A DNA stretch of 40,227 bases. It comes from CAZUFB01 sp964619775 (lineage in GTDB: Bacteria > Actinomycetota > Coriobacteriia > Coriobacteriales > UMGS124). Shown here piece after piece: positions 33,369 to 40,227 of this stretch (positions are counted from its first letter, which is position 1; each line of letters begins with the position of its first letter). Location: NCBI GenBank assembly GCA_964619775.1, contig CAZUFB010000009.1:1-40227 (forward strand). Direction: 5' to 3'. The notes beneath the pieces are model-generated. The model ran no database searches. It was not told the DNA's origin and saw nothing but the letters and a program-made list of their open reading frames with translations. A program made the position numbers and the translations under genes.

Positions 33369-34642
33369 CAGGGTGCGGACGCCTCCCACGACGCCTCGAC
33401 CAGCTCCATCGGCCGCAGCAGCTCCACCTCGACTTCCTCTCCGGCACGGGCCTCGGCCACGTCGGCAGGGAGGGTGAAGAGGGCGTCGGTCGCCACGAGC
33501 GTCTGGGGGACGCCGAGCCCCCCGACCTGGGCAGCCACCAGGCCACCCTGCCCGTCGGGCAGCAGGCGCATGCGCACAATGCGCTCGCGCGGCTTGGCGT
33601 CGGCCACCGTCTCGGCCAGGCGCGCCCGCACCTTCCGCCGGGCAAACACCGGCATGCCGTACCAGTGGGCCACCAAGCCCCGGACCAGCCAGTCCATGCA
33701 CAGCCAAGCCGCCAGCACCGGGCCGGGGGCGTTCACGACCGGCTTGCCGTCGACGAGCGCCATGCCGACGGGGCGGCCCGGGACCGTCCTCACGCCGTGA
33801 CGGAAATAGCTCGCACGGCCTTGGAGCAGCCCGGCGTTGAAGTCGTCGCCGCCGCGCGACGAGCCGGCGTTGAGCAGCACGACGTCGGCCGCCTCGAGCG
33901 CGCGGTCGAGCGCCGCCCCAACCTGCTCGGGCATGTCGCGCACCACGGGGTAGACAAGAGGCTCGGCGCCCCACTCCTCCAGCAGTCCCCGGACGAGCAG
34001 GCTGTTGGCCTCGATGTTCTGCCCGCGCTCGGGATACGACCCCCACGGCACGAGCTCGCTGCCCGTGGGCACGAACGCCACGCGCGGCCGGGCGAACACC
34101 TTGACCTGCGCGTAGCCGCCCACCGCCGCAGCCGCGACCGCCTCGGGGGTGAGGCGCAGGTGCGCCGGGGCGATGGGGTCGCCGGCGCGCGAGACCGAGC
34201 CGCAGGGGCTCACGCCCGCACCCGGACCGGCCGCGAACTTGCCGTCGGGAACCAGGCGCAGCCGCCCGTCGGCGTCGCGCGCGGTGGACTCCACGGCAAC
34301 CACCATGTCGAACTCGTCGGGAAAGTCGTCCCCCGTGTCGGCCCGCGCGAAGTCGCGGCCCTCCCGCCACGACGACGTGTCGGGAAGGGGGACGGCGGCG
34401 TCTGCAAGGCCCGCCTGGACCGACCGGGCCGCCGCAAAGTCGGCGGAGCGCATCGCGTAGCCGTCGAAGCGCGAGGCGCGCACGACGGGCAGGTTGCACC
34501 GCCCCGCAAGGTCTTCGGCGAGCACGCGGCCGAACGCGCGGTCGAGCGGCACCGTCTCGACGCGGGGGGCGGGGTTCCAGCGCGTGCGGAAGGCGTCGAG
34601 CGCCTGGAGCCGCGTCAGGGCGTCACAGGACCGGTATTCCAT
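33365..34642 (-). CDS. moeA: Molybdopterin molybdenumtransferase, MoeA-like
   Basis: A 425-residue protein of the MoeA family, which inserts molybdate into adenylylated molybdopterin to complete the molybdenum cofactor. Conserved parts are RFDGYAMRS (59-67), the domain with FVPTGSEL, NIEANSLLV, and the phosphate-binding LLNAGSSRGGDDF, a variant of the usual GGxSxGxxD motif. ATG 34642 has TAGGAGG upstream. It follows the ferredoxin-like gene by 67 bp on the same strand. No molybdoenzyme or other moa/mob gene is in the window. Domain order and length are normal for MoeA. The altered GGxSxG loop leaves some doubt about full activity. Confidence 0.85.
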   Translation of the reverse strand: MEYRSCDALTRLQALDAFRTRWNPAPRVETVPLDRAFGRVLAEDLAGRCNLPVVRASRFDGYAMRSADFAAARSVQAGLADAAVPLPDTSSWREGRDFARADTGDDFPDEFDMVVAVESTARDADGRLRLVPDGKFAAGPGAGVSPCGSVSRAGDPIAPAHLRLTPEAVAAAAVGGYAQVKVFARPRVAFVPTGSELVPWGSYPERGQNIEANSLLVRGLLEEWGAEPLVYPVVRDMPEQVGAALDRALEAADVVLLNAGSSRGGDDFNAGLLQGRASYFRHGVRTVPGRPVGMALVDGKPVVNAPGPVLAAWLCMDWLVRGLVAHWYGMPVFARRKVRARLAETVADAKPRERIVRMRLLPDGQGGLVAAQVGGLGVPQTLVATDALFTLPADVAEARAGEEVEVELLRPMELVEASWEASAPC

Positions 34643-34709
34643 CAAGGCCTCCTACTATTATTCCTTGGGGCGGAGCGGACGGGACGCGAAGGGCACGTCG
34701 GGCAGGGAG

Positions 34710-35450
34710 TCAACCGAGCACGCGGCCTGCGCGGTCAAGCGTGACAACCGCGCAAGGGACGTCCCGACCGCTTGCGGCCACCGCCGCCTCGACGGCGCGC
34801 TGCAGACCACCGCAACAAGGCACGTCCATGCGCACCGTCAGAACGCTGCGGACGTCGTTGGCCCGCAGGATGTCTGCGAGCTTCGCGGCGTAGTCGACCC
34901 CGTCGAGCTTGGGGCAGCCCACCAGCGTCACGCGCCCGGCCATGAAGCGCACATGGAAGTCGGCGCAGGCAAACGCCGTGCAGTCGGCCGCAACGAGCAG
35001 GTCGCACCCGGCAAAGTAGGGCGCCTGCACGGGTACGAGCCTGATCTGGCAGGGCCACTGGGCAAGCCGCGAGGCCGCCCCGTGGGTTTTCGAGGCGCCA
35101 AGAGCGAACGGCACCGTCAGGCCGGCGGCCAACGGGACCTCCGGCGTTCCGGGCGCTCCGGCCGACCTGACGGCGAAAGCGAGCGTATCCCGCAACGCGC
35201 CGCCTGCCGCCCCGCCCGCACGGGCTGCCGCCACGGCCGCCTCGTCGTAGGGCGCCGCCTCGCGCTCTTCAAACGCGATAGCCCCGCACGGACAGGCCGG
35301 CAGACAGTCGCCCATGCCGTCGCAGTAGTCATCGCGCAGCAGCCGCGCCTTGCCGTCGACCAAGCCGATGGCCCCCTCGTGGCAGGCCTCCACGCACAGG
35401 CCGCAGCCGTTGCAGGCGTCGCGGTCGATGCGGACGACGGTACGCATCAT
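34710..35450 (-). CDS. Iron-sulfur protein with ferredoxin domain and Cys-rich C-terminal domain
   Basis: A 246-residue protein. The N-terminal ferredoxin-like domain carries CNGCGLCVEACHEGAI (about 13-28) and CDGMGDCLPACPCGAI (about 42-57), two cluster motifs in which the second has the CxxxxxCxxxCxC spacing common in anaerobes. The C-terminal half carries AADCTAFACADFHV, LVGCPKLDG and VPCCGG, seen in predicted oxidoreductase-associated proteins of gut anaerobes. The ATG at 35450 has GGGAGG upstream. moeA follows. Electron transfer in the cytoplasm is the likely role, and its partner is not evident. Confidence 0.8.
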   Translation of the reverse strand: MMRTVVRIDRDACNGCGLCVEACHEGAIGLVDGKARLLRDDYCDGMGDCLPACPCGAIAFEEREAAPYDEAAVAAARAGGAAGGALRDTLAFAVRSAGAPGTPEVPLAAGLTVPFALGASKTHGAASRLAQWPCQIRLVPVQAPYFAGCDLLVAADCTAFACADFHVRFMAGRVTLVGCPKLDGVDYAAKLADILRANDVRSVLTVRMDVPCCGGLQRAVEAAVAASGRDVPCAVVTLDRAGRVLG

Positions 35451-35582
35451 GGTTTGCGCCTCCCTCTCCCCGGCACGCTCCCTCGCGGTGCCATCGACGC
35501 CACATGGTAGCCTATGAAAGGCGGGCCCGACGGCATGGACGGCCAAACGGAGACTCCGGGCACAACCGGCGCACAGGCGCTC

Positions 35583-37142
35583 CTACGCGCCCCGGCCCTC
35601 CACCAGGTCGATAAGCTCCTGGTGCGAGTGCACGCCAAGCTTGCCGTAGACGCTTGCCACGTACGACTTGACCGTGTTGCGCGACAGCGTGAGCTCCTCC
35701 TGGATGTAGGCCACGTTGCGGCCGCGGGCCAGCAGCCCCAGCACCTGCGCCTCGCGCGGTGTGAGGCCGCACTCTTCCGTCAGCCCGGCACACGCACGGT
35801 CGATGGGCGACCCCGCAGGCCCGCCGGGCCCGCCAGAACGGTCGGCGTCGGGGACGCAGGAAGAACCGGCGGCTACGACGGACCCTGCCGCGCCGGGTCC
35901 TGCGGCACCGGCGGAAAGGGCGCCGGACCCAGGCGGCGCGTCGTCCGCCACGACGGCGCGGAACGGCTCCACCCCGAGCAGCGTCCGGTCGAAGCTGAAC
36001 GTGCGGCCCGTGAAGAAGTGGTACGTGGCGAACACCAGCACGACGGCCGCCACAAACGTCGGCGCCAGCGCGGGCGCAAGATCGTTGATACCGTTCACCG
36101 CGTGGCCCGACAGCGCCCCCAGCTCCGTGCCCAGCGACGAGGCGATTCTCCAGGCCATAAGCACGGGAAGCGCCGCTATCGGGCTGCGCCCGCCGATGCT
36201 GGCGGCCATGAACCAGACGACGAGGCTGAACACGTCGCTGCCTGCGTTCAGCAGCGCGTTGGCGACCGAGCTGGCCGCGACCGTCCCGGACGGCGCGGCG
36301 GACACGAGCAGCAGACCCGCGAGCACCAGCACATAGGCGACGCCGTACAGCGCGTCGGGCGAGGTGCGGCGGCGCACCATAACCGCCATCGCCACGACGG
36401 CGACGGGCGCGGCGGCGTAGATGAACGGCGTGGGGTTGCCGTCCTGCGCCGCATAGGTGATGACGAACCCCAGCGCCGCCGAGAACATGAGGATGGTCAC
36501 GAACATCCGGTTGGTGAAGGGCAGAAACGACAACGGGTTGGTAATCGCCAGATCGGCGGGCGACTCGGCCCGGGCGATGCGGGCAAAAACCGGAAGCACC
36601 AGCGGTCGCAGCATGAGCACCGAGACGACCGGCAGCACCGCAAGCGCCGCCCATTTCACGGCCCCGGGCGCAAACCACAGGGCGCCCATCCACGCGTACT
36701 TCAAAAGATACGACGTCCCCAAAACGGTCAGGCACGCCGGGGCCGAGAGCCCCACGAGGGCCAGCCCCGCGTACACCAGCCTCACTGGGGAACCCAGGTT
36801 CGACAGGCATGCCCCGACGGTCGCCAAGGCGGCGTTCTCCCAGCGAACACCTGCCAGCATCACAAGAATCCCGACGACAAACGCGACGAAAGACCCCCGC
36901 ATGAACAGGTTCGTCGTGAAAAAGTCCTGACGATGGAGGGCGACGAACGCGAACGCGACCGCCACCAGCGCGCCGAACGAGGTGGCGATGTCGCGCGCCT
37001 CGGGAAAGAAACCGTCAAAACCGGGATAGGCCGTCGCGTTGAGCAGCCAGGTCGATATCAGCGAGAGCGAAAGGGCGACGCACGTGCGAACAAACCGAAG
37101 GCGGGAGGGCGGTGCGTCCACCTTGCCGACCGCGTCCCCCAT
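35583..37142 (-). CDS. Membrane-spanning LuxR-family transcriptional regulator
   Basis: A 519-residue regulator. Residues 1-420 are hydrophobic, with about 10-12 helices. A Pro/Ala/Gly-rich linker (about 430-450) leads to a LuxR-type helix-turn-helix (about 454-515: GLTPREAQVLGLLARGRN, LSRNTVKSYVASVYGKLGV). This architecture is abundant in Eggerthellaceae, typically next to reductase genes it is thought to control. The membrane part probably senses a small molecule or the membrane state. The ATG at 37142 has AAGGGA upstream. It is divergent from the Tat-secreted flavoprotein across 342 bp, consistent with control of that gene. Confidence 0.9.
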   Translation of the reverse strand: MGDAVGKVDAPPSRLRFVRTCVALSLSLISTWLLNATAYPGFDGFFPEARDIATSFGALVAVAFAFVALHRQDFFTTNLFMRGSFVAFVVGILVMLAGVRWENAALATVGACLSNLGSPVRLVYAGLALVGLSAPACLTVLGTSYLLKYAWMGALWFAPGAVKWAALAVLPVVSVLMLRPLVLPVFARIARAESPADLAITNPLSFLPFTNRMFVTILMFSAALGFVITYAAQDGNPTPFIYAAAPVAVVAMAVMVRRRTSPDALYGVAYVLVLAGLLLVSAAPSGTVAASSVANALLNAGSDVFSLVVWFMAASIGGRSPIAALPVLMAWRIASSLGTELGALSGHAVNGINDLAPALAPTFVAAVVLVFATYHFFTGRTFSFDRTLLGVEPFRAVVADDAPPGSGALSAGAAGPGAAGSVVAAGSSCVPDADRSGGPGGPAGSPIDRACAGLTEECGLTPREAQVLGLLARGRNVAYIQEELTLSRNTVKSYVASVYGKLGVHSHQELIDLVEGRGA

Positions 37143-37243
37143 ACCCGCCGTCCCTTCGTTGCACCCGTCGTCTCGAACGCCGCCATTCTAGCACCCCCCA
37201 TCGGGGCAAGAGTGGCACCCTGTGCCCAACCACGCCTGTCCCT

Positions 37244-37262
37244 TCGTGGCTTAAAACCACGA
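37244..37262. promoter_or_regulatory. Candidate operator between regulator and flavoprotein genes
   Basis: An inverted repeat, TCGTGG (37244-37249) and CCACGA (37257-37262) with a 7-bp AT-rich spacer, lies in the 37143-37484 intergenic region. AACCACG recurs at 37228-37234, 27 bp away in direct orientation. The symmetric form and position fit a regulator-binding site. No clear promoter hexamers or RNA gene were found in the interval. Confidence 0.35.
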
Positions 37263-37484
37263 TGAAGCTGCTGCTTTATATCGCCACCTACCAGCGGGGT
37301 GGATTTGAACGTCCTCCATGCAACCGCCGCACCGGGCAATTTACATACCGTTGGGGTGTACGCCCCGCACCCGTCCCCGGCTCACGATAGGGCCGTTGCG
37401 GCACAGCGGACCCTCCGTCCGCATGCGCCCGTCCCGCCAGGTGCGCCGATGCGCCTGGAACCCTCACCATAAGGAGGAAGCACG

Positions 37485-39164
37485 ATGGAACAGATTTCGC
37501 GCAGGAGCTTCGTCACCGGTGCCACCGCCCTCACCGCCGGCATGGCCGTCGCCGGCACCGCGCTGGCCGACGAGACCGCCGAGGAGACGGGGGCCGCCGC
37601 GGAGGAGAACCCCTCGTGGCTCGGCGAGGAGCCCGAGGACGGCGAGATCGTCAACACCCTCGAGACCGAGGTCCTCATCGTCGGCGCCGGCAACGGCGGC
37701 ATGATGGCCGCCGCGACGGCCAGCGACCTGGGCGTCGACTTCCTGGTCGCCGAGTCGTACGACACGCCCCAGGACACCCGCCACTGGATCGGCGCCGTCA
37801 ACTCCATCCACACCGAGGAGACCGGCGAGTCCGTCAACGTCACGCGCCTGAAGTACGAGCTTGCCCGCTACGCCTCGTTCAAGTGCGACCAGAAGGTCCA
37901 CCGCATGTGGATCGACGAGTCGGCCGAGATGATCGAGTGGCTCGACACCATCATGGAGCCGGCGGGCCTGGTGTGCGCCGTCGACGCCGAGATGGGCCCC
38001 GAGATCGACCCGACCTGCGAGACGGGCAACTACATCCCGCCCCAGCAGCACATGTACAGCCCCGCCGAAGGCAGCGACGCCACCGACGACCGCAACGCCA
38101 TCCTCCTCGACTACATCACCGAGGCCGGCAACGACGACAAGTTCCTGTGGAACCACGAGCTTGTCAAGCTCGTCCACGCCGACGGAAAGGTCACCGGCGC
38201 CATCTTCTCGACCGACGAGGGCAACGTCCAGGTCAACGCCACCTACACCATCCTGGCGACGGGCGGCTATCCGGGCAACCCCGACATGGTGAAGGCGCTC
38301 GCGCCCATCGTGCCGGAATGCGTGACCGCCGTGAGCTACTCCCCCAAGGACCGCGGCCAGGGCATCAAGGCGGGCCTGTGGGCCGGCGCCAAGATGGACA
38401 CCGAGTGCGCGCCCATGATCTTCAACCGCGGCCTCGTCGACAACGGCGTGCCCTGCGGCTACGACGAGAATGACGCGTTTCGCGGCACGGTGATGCAGTT
38501 CAACGCCGGCAGCCAGCCGTTCATGAAGGTCAGCCAGGACGGCACCCGCTTCTGCAACGAGAGCTGCCCCTACGACTTCACCTGCTTCGCCGCCTCCTTG
38601 CACAAGGACGGCCTGTGGGCGATGATCTTCGACGCCAACATGGCCGAGGACGTGGCCCGCTTCGCCACCGCAGGCTGCTCCAAGGGCACGCAGACCACCC
38701 TCGCCGCGACGCCCGACCCCGACGAGGCGTACGCCAGCCAGATCGAGGCCGGCCTGCTTAAGCGCGCCGACACCATCGAGGAGCTGGCCGACGCCCTGGG
38801 CTTTGAGGACGACGCCAAGGAAGCCTTCCTCGCCGAGGTGGAGAAGTACAACGGCTTCTACGACGCCCAGGAGGACGAGGACTTCGGCAAGGAGGCCTAT
38901 CGCCTCTCAGAGATCCGCACCGCACCCTTCTACGGCGGCTGGTTCGGCGGCTCGCTGCTGACCACCTGCGACGGCCTGCGCATCAACGAGGAGATGCAGG
39001 TCCTGAACTCCGCCGCCGAGCCCATCGAGGGCCTCTACGCCATCGGAGACTGCTCTGGCAGCTACTTCGCCAACAACTATCCCGAGTACCTCATCGGCGC
39101 CGCCGCAGGCCGCACCCTGACGCAGGGCCGCCACGTTATCCGCCGCATCGCCGGCGACCTGTAA
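37485..39164 (+). CDS. Tat-secreted FAD-dependent reductase, fumarate-reductase superfamily
   Basis: A 559-residue exported flavoprotein. A Tat signal (ISRRSFV, 4-10) ends near ALA (28). The FAD-binding motif is VGAGNGG (66-72), then comes LATGGYPGNPD (258-267), and the C-terminal FAD segment is GLYAIGDCSGS (517-527). It belongs to the succinate dehydrogenase/fumarate reductase flavoprotein superfamily, like the secreted respiratory reductases of Coriobacteriia. By motif alignment from memory, the catalytic arginine of Shewanella fumarate reductase (NEITTRD) is replaced by Tyr363 (NESCPYD), and the HTxGG histidine region by LLTTCDG (491-497). The substrate is therefore probably not fumarate. 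AAGGAGG precedes ATG 37485. No cytochrome or FMN-bind domain is present. A strong terminator follows. Confidence 0.85.
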   Translation: MEQISRRSFVTGATALTAGMAVAGTALADETAEETGAAAEENPSWLGEEPEDGEIVNTLETEVLIVGAGNGGMMAAATASDLGVDFLVAESYDTPQDTRHWIGAVNSIHTEETGESVNVTRLKYELARYASFKCDQKVHRMWIDESAEMIEWLDTIMEPAGLVCAVDAEMGPEIDPTCETGNYIPPQQHMYSPAEGSDATDDRNAILLDYITEAGNDDKFLWNHELVKLVHADGKVTGAIFSTDEGNVQVNATYTILATGGYPGNPDMVKALAPIVPECVTAVSYSPKDRGQGIKAGLWAGAKMDTECAPMIFNRGLVDNGVPCGYDENDAFRGTVMQFNAGSQPFMKVSQDGTRFCNESCPYDFTCFAASLHKDGLWAMIFDANMAEDVARFATAGCSKGTQTTLAATPDPDEAYASQIEAGLLKRADTIEELADALGFEDDAKEAFLAEVEKYNGFYDAQEDEDFGKEAYRLSEIRTAPFYGGWFGGSLLTTCDGLRINEEMQVLNSAAEPIEGLYAIGDCSGSYFANNYPEYLIGAAAGRTLTQGRHVIRRIAGDL

Positions 39165-39224
39165 AGCCCACAAACGCCGCACGCCGCGCGTAAACGGCGG
39201 CCATGACGACAAGGCCGCACGCAT

Positions 39225-39264
39225 CGCCTCCCTCCCCTGCCGAGCACGGGGAGGGAGGCGTTTT
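39225..39264 (+). terminator. Strong intrinsic terminator after the flavoprotein gene
   Basis: Perfect 13-bp stem CGCCTCCCTCCCC (39225-39237) with GGGGAGGGAGGCG (39248-39260), a 10-nt loop, then TTTT. It shows that the flavoprotein gene is a single-gene unit. Confidence 0.9.
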
Positions 39265-39357
39265 GGCAACGGAAGCGTTTCGACGGTCTTCCCGGATAGT
39301 CTCCCGGGCTGCCCTCCGGCACCTCTGCGCATCCCGCAAGCCGCGCGCCTGCGTCCG

Positions 39358-40227
39358 CTATGCACCGTCGCGCCAACCCTTGAGCAGCGCAACGTTCGCG
39401 GCGTCCTTCTCGGGCATATCGCCGGGCATCTCCACCACGACGTCCACATGGGCGAGCTCGGGACGCGACACCATGTCGCGAAACCCGTCGGGGCCGATGC
39501 ACCCCCGGCCGACCCACTCGTGGCGATCCTTGTTGGAGCCGCGGGCGAACTTGCAGTCGTTCGCGTGGATCCAGCGCAGCCGCGCGAGGCCCCCGCACTC
39601 CCGCTCGACCTCGTCGAGCAGGCGCGACCATCCGTCGTGCGTCGCCACGTCGTAGCCGGCAGCCCACGCGTGGCAGGTGTCGATGCAGATGCCCGCCTCC
39701 GCCGTCGGCACACCGCGCGCCTCGAGCGCCCGAAGGATCGCGCCCAGCTCGGCGACCGTAGTTCCGAACGTGGAACCCGCCCCCGCGGTGTCCTCGAAGA
39801 CGACCGGCAACCGCGCCGCCTCGGGCCCTGCGACAAGACGCGCCTCGAAGACCGTCTGCGCGATGCGTTCGGCCACCTCGCCGCGCGGAAGCTCTTTGCT
39901 CGACCCCGCATGCACGTTGAGGGCATCGGCCCCCAGAGCGTGCGCCTTGGCGATTTCACCGGCCAGCGAGTCGCGCGATTTGGCAAGCTGCCCGGGGTCG
40001 TCCGAAGCCAGGTTGATGAGGTAGCCTGCGTGCACGAGCATCTTGGGGAACGGAGCCGCCCCCGGCTCGCGACCGGCAGCACGGGCCTCTTCGAGCCGGC
40101 GCAGCACCTTGCCGTCCGCCGGAGGCACGGCCCAGGTGCGCGGCGAGGCCCCGAACACCTGCACGCACTCGCACCCCACCTCGGCCGCATACGCCGCCAT
40201 CTTGCGGAAATCGCCCATCGTGGGCAC
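39358..40227 (-). CDS. nfo: Endonuclease IV, 5' end cut off by the window edge
   Basis: At least 289 residues of an AP endonuclease of the Nfo (endonuclease IV) family, which incises DNA at abasic sites using three metal ions. Seen are CVQVFGASPRTW, LVHAGYLINLASDD, LNVHAGSSK (a metal histidine), VVFEDTAGAGSTFG (metal glutamate), ICIDTCHAWAAGYD (Asp and His) and WIHANDCKFARGSNKDRHEWVGRGCIG (Asp, His), the full active-site set. About 10-20 N-terminal residues are missing because the window ends. It is convergent with the flavoprotein gene, 193 bp apart. Confidence 0.95.
   Translation of the reverse strand: MPTMGDFRKMAAYAAEVGCECVQVFGASPRTWAVPPADGKVLRRLEEARAAGREPGAAPFPKMLVHAGYLINLASDDPGQLAKSRDSLAGEIAKAHALGADALNVHAGSSKELPRGEVAERIAQTVFEARLVAGPEAARLPVVFEDTAGAGSTFGTTVAELGAILRALEARGVPTAEAGICIDTCHAWAAGYDVATHDGWSRLLDEVERECGGLARLRWIHANDCKFARGSNKDRHEWVGRGCIGPDGFRDMVSRPELAHVDVVVEMPGDMPEKDAANVALLKGWRDGA

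Noticed and set aside
37281..37330. Possible minus-strand tRNA from a GTTCAAATCC sequence
   Set aside because: The flanking bases do not form a T-arm stem, and no anticodon or acceptor stem could be drawn.
1..40227. CRISPR arrays, rRNA genes, tRNA genes, prophage
   Set aside because: No regularly spaced direct repeats with spacers, no rRNA-like sequence, no credible tRNA cloverleaf in any intergenic region, and no phage structural genes were seen.

Overview
The window is GC-rich bacterial DNA with dense operons, AGGAGG-type ribosome binding sites and frequent GTG starts. Three signs point to a gut-type actinobacterium of the class Coriobacteriia, most likely Eggerthellaceae: a secreted Tat-dependent flavoprotein reductase divergent from a membrane-spanning LuxR regulator, a predicted queuine-salvage pair, and a giant secreted protein with choline-binding-type repeats. 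The genus cannot be named from the sequence alone. Three runs of exactly 100 N (19436-19535, 25272-25371, 28153-28252) show a draft scaffold. The last run separates two identical 55-bp contig ends, so it is probably not a real gap.

Layout. 39-3772 (minus) is a serine biosynthesis operon, serC-serA-DUF1015, with no serB. 4068-9889 (minus) is a complete peptide/nickel-type ABC importer (binding protein, two permeases, two ATPases), preceded by a small ORF with a terminator-like hairpin. 10438-12075 (plus) holds an HD-domain protein and mnmA. 12100-14178 (minus) holds a DUF2148 ferredoxin-like protein, a three-cysteine LarE-type sulfur transferase and a THEP1-like NTPase. 14338-16658 (plus) holds a nitroreductase, a YbaN-type membrane protein, a TatD nuclease and a small unknown protein, closed by a strong terminator.

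16803-23425 (minus) encodes two secreted proteins: a triple PPC-domain protein and a mosaic surface protein of about 1,600 codons, interrupted by the first N run. 23622-25031 (minus) is a predicted queuine salvage operon, a QueL-like radical SAM lyase plus a YhhQ transporter, with a structured leader. 25394-28300 is the accessory-looking part. A two-gene DUF4160 cassette lies between two direct copies of a 48-bp terminator-like repeat, followed by an AzgA purine permease, then a gene-free stretch with an inverted array of 24-bp motifs and a pair of 68-bp repeats.

28297-34642 carries an M18 aminopeptidase, an IS3-type transposase remnant, a CstA-type transporter with an unknown partner gene, a VanZ-like protein and MoeA. 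34710-40227 carries a ferredoxin-like protein, the membrane LuxR regulator, the divergent Tat-secreted flavoprotein, and a 5'-truncated endonuclease IV.

Most of the window is housekeeping. The parts most likely to hold new biology are the flavoprotein with an altered fumarate-reductase-type active site and its regulator, the repeat-bracketed DUF4160 cassette, the inverted 24-mer array, and the VDVDQT tract of the giant surface protein.
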